Positions 34,092 through 42,971 are shown, counted from the first letter of the stretch. The stretch is 64,000 nucleotides of DNA from Oryzomonas japonica (GCF_008802365.1 NZ_VZQZ01000010.1:124001-188000), one strand, 5' to 3'. Translations and numbers: made by a program. Notes: a model not told the origin generated them from the sequence alone.

Positions 34092-36548
34092 ATGCCTGAC
34101 CAACCTGCCGATAATCAGGGCCAACATACGCTGACCTACCTGAGCAAACTGGGATCGAACCTCCTGGACGTGGTCGTAAAAAGGTTCTCCAACCCCCTGA
34201 CAGCCCGTCGGAACAGGTTTATCCTCCTTGTTACGACCGCCATCCTGCTGACCCTCATCCTGCTCCCCGGCCAGCGGTTCCACTCGGCCGAATTCAAGCC
34301 GGGCGATATCGCCACCTCCGATATCCGCGCCCCCCAGGACTACCTGGTGGAAGACCGCGCCCTGACCGAGCAGCGCCGCAAAGAGGCGGGCAACAGCGCG
34401 CCGGTGGTCTACAACGTAAGCGACCGCGTTCCCTCCTACATCATCGGCAAACTCGAGCAGGTGGTGGGCGCGGTCCGCAAGGAGCGTGCGGCCAAGAGCC
34501 AGAAGAGTACGCACGAATGGCGGACCCTGCTGACGCCGCTTTTGGACACGGAACTGAGCGCAGCGGATATCCACGCCTTCACCCATATCGCCTCGGACAA
34601 GGTTTTTCTGGCGGACGCCGCCCGCATGGTGAACGAACTGTACCGCCGCCGGATCGTCCTCGACGGCAAGGCCTTTCAGACCGACACCAGAAGGGGCTTG
34701 GAGCTGATCAACGACAACGGCCAACTCGTCGAGGACAGCGACGTGGCCCTGGAGTACACCGAGATCCGGGAGGCCCGCAGGCTGGTGACTTCCTGGCAGT
34801 TCTCCGGCCAGAACGACCGTACCGACGGGAGCGCCATTGCCCGCGTGATCGCCCGCATCCTCCTGCCGAACCTGTTCTACAACCGCGAGGCGTCGGAGGC
34901 CCGGGCCAAGACGGCCACGGAATCGGTCAGGCCGGTGCTCTTCAAGGTCCAGAAGGGGGAGATGATCGTGCGGGTCGGGGAGCGGATCAGCCCCGAACAG
35001 GCCCATAAGCTGCAAACGATCTTCCAGGAAAACCGGGGCGGCAGCCGTATCTATTCGGCCATCGGCATCTTCGCCCTGATCGTGGTGCTGTTCTATTTCC
35101 CCTACCGTTTTGCCTTGAAAAATATCCGCAAGTTCAATCCGACCAATAAGGACGTCCTGACCATATCGCTCTTGATTATCGGCAGCTTCCTGCTCTTTAA
35201 GATCGCGATCCTGATAACCCACAATATCGGCCCGGTCTTCCCGGACATCGACACCGCCTCCTTCTTCTACCTGTTCCCCTTTGCCGCCGGCCCCATGATC
35301 GTGCGCATCTTCATCAACTCCGAGGTGGCCCTGGTCTATTGCGCCATCCTGGCCCCCCTCCTGGGGATCATGTTCGACAGCAACATGACGGTGGTGATCT
35401 ATACCATGCTGGGGAGCATCGTGGGGGCCCACGGGGTGCGCCAGTGCTCGGACCGGAGCACCATCTACACCGCCGGCCTGAAGGTGTCGGTGGTCAACCT
35501 GGCCATGGCCCTGTCCTTTCAGACCTCCAGCGCCACCCTGTTCAGCATGCAGACGATCTATGTGGTTTTTTTCGCCCTGGTGAGCGGCGTATTGAGCGCC
35601 GGCCTCGTTTCCGGCTTCATCCCGCTCATCGAGACGCTGTTCCATTACACCACCGACATCAAGCTCCTGGAACTGGCCAACCTCAATTCCCCACTCCTGC
35701 GGGATCTGATGGTGCGGGCCCCGGGCACCTATCACCACAGCGTGGTGGTGGGCAATCTGGTGGAGTCCGCCGCCGAATCCATCGGCGCCAATCCCCTGCT
35801 GGCACGGGTGGCCGCCTATTACCACGACATCGGCAAGATCTCCAAGCCGCTCTATTTCATCGAGAACCTGGGGAGCGAAGAGAATCGCCACGACAAACTG
35901 ACCCCCAGCATGAGCGCCCTGATCCTGATCTCCCATATCAAGGAGGGGGCCGAGCTGGCCCGGGAACGGCACCTGGGGCAGCCGATCACCGACATCATCC
36001 GCCAGCACCACGGCACCGGGTTGATCAAATTTTTCTACGACCGGGCCAAGACCCAGGCAGAGGCAAACGGCCAGACGGTGGAGGACAAGGATTTCCGCTA
36101 CCCCGGCCCCAAACCCCAGACACGGGAAGCCGGCATCGTCATGCTGGCCGATTGCGTGGAGGCGGCCTCCCGCACCCTCGTCAATCCCACCCCGGACCGC
36201 ATCCAGGGAATGGTGCAGAAGATTATCAACAATATCTTCATGGACGGCCAGCTTGAGGAGTGCGAACTGACCCTCAAGAACCTCCACGAGATCGCCAAAA
36301 GCTTCAACCGCATCCTGAACGGCATCTTCCACCACCGGATCGATTATCCCGAACCGGTCTACAAGGGCGGAAACAGCGGCCAGAAGAAGGCCGAGCATAA
36401 AACCATCTCCGGCGAGCATGGCAAGCCGGGAAACGGAGACCACGCGAGTGCTGATACAGCTGAACAACCGCCAGAGACGACACCGGATCATGGCAACCCG
36501 CCTAAGAAAGGTGGCGGAGAGGATCTTAAGCGCCTTGGCATGTCCTGA
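34092..36548 (+). CDS. Seven-membrane HD family phosphohydrolase (PgpH-like)
   Basis: An 818-residue inner-membrane protein. One N-terminal helix (about 43-60) precedes a large extracytoplasmic 7TMR-HDED region, then seven membrane helices (about 315-520) and a cytosolic HD domain. HD metal ligands appear in TYHHSVVVG (about 546), YYHDIGK (about 577) and HIKEG, followed by QHHGTGL. In Firmicutes PgpH hydrolyses c-di-AMP; that activity is inferred here. The Gly/Pro-rich C-terminal tail overlaps the ybeY start by about 100 bp. A strong promoter lies ~70 bp upstream. The usual phoH between the two genes is absent. Confidence 0.9.
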   Translation: MPDQPADNQGQHTLTYLSKLGSNLLDVVVKRFSNPLTARRNRFILLVTTAILLTLILLPGQRFHSAEFKPGDIATSDIRAPQDYLVEDRALTEQRRKEAGNSAPVVYNVSDRVPSYIIGKLEQVVGAVRKERAAKSQKSTHEWRTLLTPLLDTELSAADIHAFTHIASDKVFLADAARMVNELYRRRIVLDGKAFQTDTRRGLELINDNGQLVEDSDVALEYTEIREARRLVTSWQFSGQNDRTDGSAIARVIARILLPNLFYNREASEARAKTATESVRPVLFKVQKGEMIVRVGERISPEQAHKLQTIFQENRGGSRIYSAIGIFALIVVLFYFPYRFALKNIRKFNPTNKDVLTISLLIIGSFLLFKIAILITHNIGPVFPDIDTASFFYLFPFAAGPMIVRIFINSEVALVYCAILAPLLGIMFDSNMTVVIYTMLGSIVGAHGVRQCSDRSTIYTAGLKVSVVNLAMALSFQTSSATLFSMQTIYVVFFALVSGVLSAGLVSGFIPLIETLFHYTTDIKLLELANLNSPLLRDLMVRAPGTYHHSVVVGNLVESAAESIGANPLLARVAAYYHDIGKISKPLYFIENLGSEENRHDKLTPSMSALILISHIKEGAELARERHLGQPITDIIRQHHGTGLIKFFYDRAKTQAEANGQTVEDKDFRYPGPKPQTREAGIVMLADCVEAASRTLVNPTPDRIQGMVQKIINNIFMDGQLEECELTLKNLHEIAKSFNRILNGIFHHRIDYPEPVYKGGNSGQKKAEHKTISGEHGKPGNGDHASADTAEQPPETTPDHGNPPKKGGGEDLKRLGMS

Positions 36549-36909
36549 CGGGACCGAACTGTCCATATCCATCGTCGGCGACCGCGCCATCCGCATCATC
36601 AACCGGGAATACCTGGCTAAGGACCGCCCGACCAACGTCATCTCCTTCTCCCTCCAGGAGGGGGAATACGCCGGCATCTCACCCCACGCCCTGGGGGATG
36701 TGGTCATCTCGGCGGATACCGCTGCCCGGGAGGCAGAGGAAGCGGAGATGGAAACCTTCGATCGGATCTGCTTTCTGCTGTTGCACGGCATCCTGCACCT
36801 GCGCGGCTATGACCACGAACGGAGCGGCGAGGCCGAAGCGGCAAGGATGGAAAAAAAGGAGAGTGAATTATTCAATCTTCTGAAGAAGGAAGGGTTCCTG
36901 AACCCGTAA
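36448..36909 (+). CDS. ybeY: Endoribonuclease YbeY
   Basis: A 153-residue YbeY, the metal-dependent RNase for 16S rRNA 3'-end maturation and ribosome quality control. The catalytic zinc motif H-G-x-L-H-L-x-G-Y-D-H is visible as HGILHLRGYDHE, preceded by the conserved TNVISFSLQEG and ALGDVVIS. GTG 36448 is chosen because the product then begins VLIQLNNRQRRH, aligning with the family start, and GGAG lies nine bases upstream; ATG 36418 is an alternative adding ten residues. Either way the gene overlaps the preceding one by at least 101 bp. The next gene begins inside its 3' end. Confidence 0.92.
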   Translation: MLIQLNNRQRRHRIMATRLRKVAERILSALACPDGTELSISIVGDRAIRIINREYLAKDRPTNVISFSLQEGEYAGISPHALGDVVISADTAAREAEEAEMETFDRICFLLLHGILHLRGYDHERSGEAEAARMEKKESELFNLLKKEGFLNP

Positions 36910-37616
36910 AACCCGACCGGTTCATCGATTCGGTCAACTGCGCCATCGCGGGCATCATCCACGCGGCCCGCACTGAAAAGCACATGCGCAACCACTTCAT
37001 CTCCGCCGGGGTGGTGCTCCTTGTGGCGCTGTTCCTCAAGGTGAATCCCCTGGAATTCGCCCTGCTGGCGCTGTCGATCCTGTTCGTGCTCTTCGCGGAA
37101 CTGATCAACACGGCGGTGGAGGCGGTGGTGGACCTGGTTTCGCCCGGCTACAACCATCTGGCAAAAATAGCAAAGGATACCGCGGCCGGAGCGGTCCTGG
37201 TCGCCGCCTGCGGGGCCGCCATCATGGGCTACCTGATCCTGGCCAAATACATCCTGCCGCTCTACGGGGAGGTCCTTGCAATGTTCGGCGCACCCTCGGA
37301 TATCGGTACCATGGTCTCGATCCTGATCGTCACGATCGTCGTGATCATGCTCAAGGGCATGCTCGGCAAGGGGAGTCCCCTGCACGGCGGGGCCCCCAGC
37401 GGCCATGCGGCCATCGCCTTCTCCATCGCCACGGCGGCATCGCTCAACTCCCGGGACCCGCTGACGTCCCTCTTGTCCGTCGCGTTGGCGCTGATGGTCA
37501 GCCACTCGCGGCTGTTCATGCGCATCCACACCATGGGCGAGGTGGTGGCGGGTTCATGCCTCGGGGCGGGGCTCACGTTTATCGTTCTCTACGTATTTAA
37601 GTTTCTTGGATCATAA
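36870..37616 (+). CDS. Diacylglycerol/undecaprenol kinase fused to PAP2 phosphatase
   Basis: A ~248-residue integral membrane fusion. N-terminal DgkA domain (about 15-125): DSVNCAIAGIIHAARTEKHM with the conserved Glu, then AELINTAVEAVVDLVSPGYN, the DgkA signature with its NTAVE metal site. C-terminal PAP2-like domain (about 150-245): GGAPSGHAAIAFS and SHSRLFMRIHTMGEVVAGS. The pair would phosphorylate and dephosphorylate lipid carriers for cell-wall synthesis. The start is unusual: there is no ATG, GTG or TTG between the upstream in-frame stop at 36864 and ATG 36984, which would delete essential DgkA residues. An AAGGAG at 36857-36862 sits correctly before ATT codons at 36867 and 36870, so AUU initiation is proposed. 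Confidence 0.85.
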   Translation: MQSSEEGRVPEPVKPDRFIDSVNCAIAGIIHAARTEKHMRNHFISAGVVLLVALFLKVNPLEFALLALSILFVLFAELINTAVEAVVDLVSPGYNHLAKIAKDTAAGAVLVAACGAAIMGYLILAKYILPLYGEVLAMFGAPSDIGTMVSILIVTIVVIMLKGMLGKGSPLHGGAPSGHAAIAFSIATAASLNSRDPLTSLLSVALALMVSHSRLFMRIHTMGEVVAGSCLGAGLTFIVLYVFKFLGS

Positions 37617-37630
37617 AGGAGGAAAGAGCA

Positions 37631-38488
37631 TTGGAAGAGGGCGGCAGTAAAAGGTCCGGTTTTATCGAATTGGTGAGCCGGTTCGTGACCGGACGCAAAA
37701 AGATCACCGAAGAGGAGATCCACGATTTTATCGAGGCCACCGAGGAAGAGGGGCTGGTCAACGAGGAGGAGAGCGAGATGATCCGCTCCATCTTCTCACT
37801 GCGCACGACGGTGGTGCGCGAGATCATGGTCCCCCGTACCGACATGGCCTGCGTCAACATTGAAGACGGCATCCCCGAGATGCTGGAAACCATCATCGCC
37901 TGCGGCCACTCCCGCATCCCGGTCTACGAGAACACCACCGACAATATCATCGGCCTGCTCTACGCCAAGGACCTGCTGAAATTCTGGGGTAACGGCCAGG
38001 AGCAGCTCCAGGTGCGCACCATCATCCGCCCCCCCTACTTTATCCCCGAGACCAAGGACCTGGAACAACTGCTCCAGGAATTCAAGCGTAAACGGGTCCA
38101 CCTGGCCATCGTCATCGACGAATACGGCGGCACCTCGGGGCTGATCACCATCGAAGACCTGCTGGAACAGATCGTGGGCGACATCCAGGACGAGTACGAC
38201 CGGGAAGAGGCGCTCTTCACCGCCAACAGCGACGGCTCCATCACCGCCGACGCCCGCATGCCGGTGGAGGATCTGGAAGACCACTTCGACGTGGAGATCG
38301 AACGGGACAAGTTCGACACCGTGGGCGGCCTGATCTTCCACCTGACCGGCAAGATCCCCGCCGTCGGCGATACCATGGAGGGGTCCGGCCTGCACCTGAC
38401 CATTCTGGACGCCGACGAGCGCAAGGTAAAACAGGTCCGCATCGCACGCCTGGCGACGATCGCCGGTAAAGCGCAGGGTGACGAGTGA
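37631..38488 (+). CDS. CorC/HlyC family CBS-domain protein
   Basis: A 285-residue cytosolic protein without membrane segment. Two CBS domains (about 65-190) are followed by a CorC_HlyC transporter-associated domain (about 205-280). The hallmark FSLRTTVVREIMVPRTDMACV opens the first CBS, and VIDEYGGTSGLITIEDLLEQIVGDI the second. Such proteins are linked to Mg2+/Co2+ homeostasis and often sit between ybeY and lnt, as here. The start is TTG 37631, preceded by AAAGGAGGAAAGAGCA. Its stop overlaps the lnt start (GTGA), showing translational coupling. Confidence 0.9.
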   Translation: MEEGGSKRSGFIELVSRFVTGRKKITEEEIHDFIEATEEEGLVNEEESEMIRSIFSLRTTVVREIMVPRTDMACVNIEDGIPEMLETIIACGHSRIPVYENTTDNIIGLLYAKDLLKFWGNGQEQLQVRTIIRPPYFIPETKDLEQLLQEFKRKRVHLAIVIDEYGGTSGLITIEDLLEQIVGDIQDEYDREEALFTANSDGSITADARMPVEDLEDHFDVEIERDKFDTVGGLIFHLTGKIPAVGDTMEGSGLHLTILDADERKVKQVRIARLATIAGKAQGDE

Positions 38489-40056
38489 AACCTTCATCCC
38501 TGCGAACCCAACTGGCAGCGGTCCTCGACCGGCCGGGGCTCTTTGCCATCGCCTCCGGGGTCCTGATCGCCCTCTCCTTTCCCACGGCCGGATTTTCCTT
38601 CCTGGCCTGGATCGCCCTGATACCGCTGTTGATCTCCCTGGAGGGGACGACCCTGCGCCAGGCCTTTCGCCTGGGCTTTACCTGCGGCCTGGCCGCCTAC
38701 ATCCTCATCCTCTACTGGATCAATATCGTCGTCACCCACTTCGGCCATCTCCCCTGGGCGGTCAGCATCCCGCTCTACCTCGCCCTGGCGGCCTGGCTGG
38801 CCCTGTTCTACGGTCTGGCCACCCTGATCGCCCGCTATGGGGAACAGGGGAGGATCAAACTGGTATTCACCCTGCCGGTGGCCTGGGTAGCTCTGGATTT
38901 TCTCCGCTCCTTTCTGCTCACCGGTTTTCCCTGGGCCATGCTGGGGCACTCCCAGTACCGCATCCTGCCGCTGATACAGATTGCGGACCTAAGCGGCGTC
39001 TACGGCATCACCCTGTTGATCGTGCTGACCAATGTGGTCCTGTACCGGGTGCTGCGGGCGGTTTCCGGGGCGAACGTCCCCTACCCCGCCAAGAGCGCCC
39101 TGTTGCTCCTGCTCCTGTTCACCGCCACCCTCTTCTATGGCTTCAACCGTCTGAACGGTGAGGAAAAGAGCACTGCCCCGCCCCTCAGGGTGGCCCTGAT
39201 CCAGGGGAACATCGATCAGGATGTGAAATGGAGCCCGGCCTTTCAGGGGCAGACCATGGACATCTACGAGCGGCTCACCCGCGAGGCGGCCCATGGGGGG
39301 GTCGATCTGGTGGTCTGGCCGGAAAGCGCCGCACCGTTTTTCTTCCAGGACGAATTCCGGCAGGCGGAGCGAATCCGCTCCCTGGCGCGTGAGATCAACG
39401 CCTACGTGCTCTTCGGCAGCCCGGCCCACGAGTTGCGTAACGGCACCCGCACCTTTCTCAACAGCGCCTTCGTCGTTGCCCCCAACGGCGAAACCGGCGC
39501 CAGGGGTGACAAGATGCACCTGGTCCCCTTTGGGGAATACGTGCCGCTCAAACGTCTGCTCCCCTTCGTCAGCAAGCTGGTGGTGGGGATCGGCGACTTC
39601 TCCCCCGGCGAACACGCCGCTCCGTTGGATGTGGGCCGGACCCGGGCGGGCCTCCTGGTCTGTTACGAGGGGATCTTTCCCGAGTTGGCCCGGGAATACG
39701 TGAATAACGGCGCCCGCATCCTGGTGAACATCACCAACGATGCCTGGTACGGCCGGTCATCGGCTCCCTACCAGCACTTTTCCATCGCGGTGTTCCGCGC
39801 CGTGGAGACCCGCACGCCGCTGATCCGGGCCGCCAACACCGGCATCAGCGCCATTATCGACCAGAACGGCCACATCCGCGCCATGAGCACCATCTTCCAG
39901 GAGGAGGTGTGCACCGGCGAGATACAGCCGGGGAGCGGCGACTCTCTCTATCTGAAAATAGGCGACGCGCCGGCCTGGTTCTGTGCTATGCTGACCCTGG
40001 GCGTGGTCCTGTTGGCCCGGTTCAGGCGAGAGAAGCGGTTAGAGCGGAAAGACTGA
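38485..40056 (+). CDS. lnt: Apolipoprotein N-acyltransferase
   Basis: A 523-residue inner-membrane enzyme that N-acylates the N-terminal Cys of lipoproteins in the third maturation step. An N-terminal multi-helix membrane part (about 15-220) precedes a periplasmic nitrilase-fold domain with catalytic Glu in VWPESAAPFF (about 280), Lys in GDKMHLVPFGEYVP (about 343) and Cys in LLVCYEGIFPE (about 393); a final membrane helix follows. All catalytic residues are present. GTG start overlaps the corC stop by 4 bases. This activity is consistent with the many lipoproteins in the window. An inverted repeat element follows the stop. Confidence 0.95.
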   Translation: MKPSSLRTQLAAVLDRPGLFAIASGVLIALSFPTAGFSFLAWIALIPLLISLEGTTLRQAFRLGFTCGLAAYILILYWINIVVTHFGHLPWAVSIPLYLALAAWLALFYGLATLIARYGEQGRIKLVFTLPVAWVALDFLRSFLLTGFPWAMLGHSQYRILPLIQIADLSGVYGITLLIVLTNVVLYRVLRAVSGANVPYPAKSALLLLLLFTATLFYGFNRLNGEEKSTAPPLRVALIQGNIDQDVKWSPAFQGQTMDIYERLTREAAHGGVDLVVWPESAAPFFFQDEFRQAERIRSLAREINAYVLFGSPAHELRNGTRTFLNSAFVVAPNGETGARGDKMHLVPFGEYVPLKRLLPFVSKLVVGIGDFSPGEHAAPLDVGRTRAGLLVCYEGIFPELAREYVNNGARILVNITNDAWYGRSSAPYQHFSIAVFRAVETRTPLIRAANTGISAIIDQNGHIRAMSTIFQEEVCTGEIQPGSGDSLYLKIGDAPAWFCAMLTLGVVLLARFRREKRLERKD

Positions 40057-40060
40057 CATC

Positions 40061-40197
40061 TGCCACAGAGACACGGAGACACAGAGGTTCACAGAGAAAA
40101 GCAAAAGGCGTTTTCAGGGTAAAACCATCGTCGGGGATCGTTGTTTTTTTGCTTGTCTTACTCCTGTTTTTCTCTGTGTCTCTGTGTCTCCGTGGCA
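40061..40197. repeat. Long imperfect inverted repeat (CCACAGAGACAC family)
   Basis: The left arm starts TGCCACAGAGACACGGAGAC (40061) and the right arm ends TGTGTCTCCGTGGCA (40197); they pair over roughly 25 bp with an AT-rich centre. A truncated copy is at 1-30. It sits between lnt and prfB, and the prfB -10-like TATAAT (40206-40211) directly follows it. Confidence 0.7.
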
Positions 40198-40233
40198 GGT
40201 GTGCTTATAATAACCATCAAGGAGTACGAAAAC

Positions 40234-41353
40234 ATGTTTCGTGAAGAAATAGCAAAAATGCAGGACTTTGAGGAACGGATCGCCAAACTTCGGGGGTCTC
40301 TTTGACATAGATGACAAGCGGGAAGCGCTTCAGGAGATCGAGGCGCAGATTGCGGCACCCGATTTCTGGGATGCGGTGGATAAATCCCAAGCGGTTCTCC
40401 GCAAGCGCACCGCCCTGGAAAAGCTCCTTCAGAGCTGGGATACCCTCGCCCGGCAGTTGGAAGACGTGCGGGTAATGATCGAGTTGGGCGAAGAGGCCCA
40501 GGACGAGGCGACCCTTGCCGAGGTCAGGGAGATGAACAACCTCCTCCAGCAGGGTGTCGAGGCGGCCGAGTTTCAGCGCATGCTCTCCGGCCCCCACGAC
40601 CGCAACTCCTGTTTCATCTCCATCAACCCCGGGGCCGGGGGGACGGAATCCCAGGACTGGGCCGAGATGCTGCTGCGCATGTACCTGCGCTACTGCGAGA
40701 AGAGGGGATGGAAGACCGCCATCACCGACTACCAGGCCGGGGACGAGGCGGGCATCAAATCCGTCACTTTCAGCGTCAGCGGCGAGTACGCCTACGGCCA
40801 TCTCAAGGCCGAGGCGGGCATCCACCGCCTGGTGCGCATCTCCCCCTTCGACAGCAACGCCCGCCGCCACACCTCCTTTGCCTCGGTCTACGCCTTTCCC
40901 GAGATCGAGGAGGAGGATATCAGCATCAAGATCTCCGACTCGGACCTGCGGGTGGACACCTACCGCTCCAGCGGTTCCGGCGGCCAGCACGTCAACACCA
41001 CCGACTCGGCCGTGCGTATCACCCACCTGGCCACCGGCATCGTGGTCGCCTGCCAGAGCGAGCGGAGCCAGATCCTCAACCGGGCCACGGCCATGAAGGT
41101 GCTGCGGGCCAAACTGTACGAGCGTGAGGTGGAGGAGCGGAACGCCAAAGCCTCGGAGATCGCCGCGGAGAAGAAGGAGATCGGCTGGGGGAGCCAGATC
41201 CGCTCCTACGTGCTGCACCCCTACAAGATGGTCAAGGACCTGCGGACCGGCGTGGAATCGGGCAACCCGGACGCGGTGCTGGACGGGGCCCTGGACGATT
41301 TCGTGGTGGCCTACCTCATGGGGGTGCGCCGCCAGACGGCCGATGTGGACTAG
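40234..41353 (+). CDS. prfB: Peptide chain release factor 2, with programmed +1 frameshift
   Basis: RF2 recognises UGA and UAA stop codons. The gene starts at ATG 40234 (AAGGAG upstream) and reads 23 codons to CTT (40300-40302), where an in-frame TGA (40303-40305) followed by C occurs. A +1 shift continues from GAC at 40304 to the stop at 41353, giving 372 residues. CGGGGG just upstream is the internal Shine-Dalgarno-like stimulator and CTT-TGA-C the classic slip site. The shifted frame contains the SPF anticodon-like motif in RISPFDSNARRHTSF and the catalytic GGQ in GSGGQHVN. Autoregulation: low RF2 favours frameshifting. A strong terminator follows. Confidence 0.96.
40291..40306 (+). promoter_or_regulatory. 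RF2 programmed frameshift site
   Basis: CGG GGG TCT CTT TGA C: an SD-like GGGGG close upstream of the P-site CTT, and a UGA stop followed by C, the weak context that RF2 itself decodes. The ribosome slips CUU to UUU and resumes in the +1 frame. Confidence 0.93.
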
Positions 41354-41372
41354 CACGCCGGCCCGCCGACAC

Positions 41373-41414
41373 AAAAAAGCCGTTCCACCGGGGTGACCGG
41401 AGAACGGCTTTTTT
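41373..41414 (+). terminator. Intrinsic terminator after prfB
   Basis: AAAAAAGCCGTTC pairs with GAACGGCTTTTTT around an internal CACCGGGGTGACCGG loop; flanking A and T tracts make it usable in both directions, serving the convergent FlaG-like gene as well. Confidence 0.9.
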
Positions 41415-41438
41415 GGTACTCTATCTGACAGGCAGGGT

Positions 41439-41837
41439 CTAGACCAGGGCGCTTACCGATGAATCGGTGTGCATCATGAGGTCCATCATGCGCGCCATCA
41501 TCACCGGCGGCGTCTGGTACACCAGGGTGTTGGTGCTGTCCATGAACCTGATGCGCAGGTCGCCTTTCGAGTTGTAGGTAAAGAGTACCGCTCCGATCCG
41601 GCTGCCGATCTTGTCGCTCTTGCCCCACGAGGTGTCTTTCCTGGCGGCTTGGGCTTGGGACCGGTCCTTGCCCAGCAGGGTTACCGTATCAGCCGCGGCG
41701 GCTTTCGCCTCCGAGGTGACCGCCAGGCTATCCGGCATCGAATTGGCCGCTTCGGTGCCGCCGGGCACCGGGTTCACAACCATCGCCGTGTCCGTTGTCG
41801 CCGCCGTCCCCCCTGTTGTTATCGGATATGTCGTCAT
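41439..41837 (-). CDS. FlaG-like protein
   Basis: A 132-residue protein with a disordered, Thr/Ala-rich N-terminal half and a C-terminal beta-rich domain, AVLFTYNSKGDLRIRFMDST, then NTLVYQTPPVMMARMMDLM. This resembles the FlaG pattern (a strand, a short turn, V-I/Y-x-x-P-P, then a helix), although the canonical I-P-P-E is replaced by TPPV. No flagellar genes are adjacent, so identity is tentative. ATG 41837 has GAGGGGGAAACACC upstream and a good promoter lies 60 bp further up. Confidence 0.5.
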   Translation of the reverse strand: MTTYPITTGGTAATTDTAMVVNPVPGGTEAANSMPDSLAVTSEAKAAAADTVTLLGKDRSQAQAARKDTSWGKSDKIGSRIGAVLFTYNSKGDLRIRFMDSTNTLVYQTPPVMMARMMDLMMHTDSSVSALV

Positions 41838-41895
41838 GGTGTTTCCCCCTCTTCAGGGCAAGGGCACATAAACAAGCTTTTGTCCAATGTTTATT

Positions 41896-41923
41896 ATTAT
41901 ATGATATTTCAGGTGATTTGCAA
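41896..41923 (-). promoter_or_regulatory. Sigma70 promoter for FlaG-like gene
   Basis: On the minus strand TTGCAA (41923-41918) and a perfect TATAAT (41901-41896) are separated by 16 bp, about 60 bp before the start codon. Confidence 0.6.
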
Positions 41924-42101
41924 CTGCAATTATTTTTTCCCCAAAGCGACCAATTGCAGGACCATGCGGTGGAGTCTCCCGCATCGGGACGAGCCAGCCG
42001 GGCGACCGGGACAAAAAGTTCTTTACTCCCCGTGGTCAATTATGGATACTAGTTCCATTCGACCCTTTTCATCACGTCACAACAAAGATCATCTTCGAGC
42101 C

Positions 42102-42971
42102 ATGTTCTCTACCTGCAAACCAGCCATCATCGCCTTATTCGCCATCTCACTCCTTTCCAGCCCGGGTTGCGGGCACGCGGCCTCCCCATCGGGGCTCAAC
42201 CGCTTGGGCTACGCCATCCAGATGGGCGCCTTCGCCGAGGTCAAGAATGCGGAGCGCTTTACCGACACCCTCCAGAAAAAGGGGATCGAGGCCTTTTACT
42301 TCCGCAAGGACAACGGCATCTATGCCGTGCGTTTCGGCGACTTCGCCACCAAGGACAAGGCCCGCGCCGCGGCCAAACGGCTGGTGGCGGACCGGCTGAT
42401 CGGCGGCTACTATATCGCCCCTCCCAACGAGATCGTCTTTGCCCGCCCCCGGGAAGCGGGGTGGCAGAAATCGGCCGGGGAAGAGATCACCTCACCCCGT
42501 TTAAGCGCCGGCTCCAAAACGGCGCGGGACAAGGGCACGCCCCGGACCGGCAAGATCGCGGAGAGCGTCCAGCCGAGACCGGCGCGGGGCGACCGGGACA
42601 TGGGGGCCATCGCCGCCCGCACCGCCGAGCGTTTCGTGGGCATCCCCTACCGCTGGGGCGGGGAGAACGTGGTGGACGGCATGGATTGCAGCGGCTTTGT
42701 GCGGGCGGTCTACAACCTGTGCGGCCTCAGCATTCCCCGGACCTCCCGGGACCAGTTCAAGGCCGGCGACCAGGTAGCGAAGGATGACCTGCGGGATGGG
42801 GATTTGCTCTTTTTCGGTTCATCGGCCGACAGCATCAGCCACGTGGGCATCTACGTGGGGAGCGGCAGGTTCGTGCACGCCCCCCGCCGCGGCGAGGACA
42901 TCAAGGTATCCGCTGTTGACGAAAGTTATTTCGAGCGGCACTTTATCGGCGCACGCAGGTATTTTCAATAA
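42102..42971 (+). CDS. SPOR and NlpC/P60 domain peptidoglycan hydrolase
   Basis: A 289-residue exported protein. A signal or lipoprotein peptide (ALFAISLLSSPGC, Cys about 24) precedes a SPOR domain (about 35-105) that binds denuded glycan: LGYAIQMGAFAEVKNAERFTD. After a basic linker comes an NlpC/P60 domain (about 168-289) with catalytic Cys in GMDCSGFVRAVY, His in SHVGIYVG and a third polar residue in RFVHAPRRG. Expected to cleave peptide crosslinks at septa. ATG 42102 has no strong SD; ATG 42042 gives an N-terminal extension. No cell-division genes are adjacent. Confidence 0.88.
   Translation: MFSTCKPAIIALFAISLLSSPGCGHAASPSGLNRLGYAIQMGAFAEVKNAERFTDTLQKKGIEAFYFRKDNGIYAVRFGDFATKDKARAAAKRLVADRLIGGYYIAPPNEIVFARPREAGWQKSAGEEITSPRLSAGSKTARDKGTPRTGKIAESVQPRPARGDRDMGAIAARTAERFVGIPYRWGGENVVDGMDCSGFVRAVYNLCGLSIPRTSRDQFKAGDQVAKDDLRDGDLLFFGSSADSISHVGIYVGSGRFVHAPRRGEDIKVSAVDESYFERHFIGARRYFQ

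Noticed and set aside
40268-40303. ATT start for prfB in the shifted frame
   Set aside because: The frameshift signal and the AAGGAG before ATG 40234 explain the gene better than initiation at 40268.
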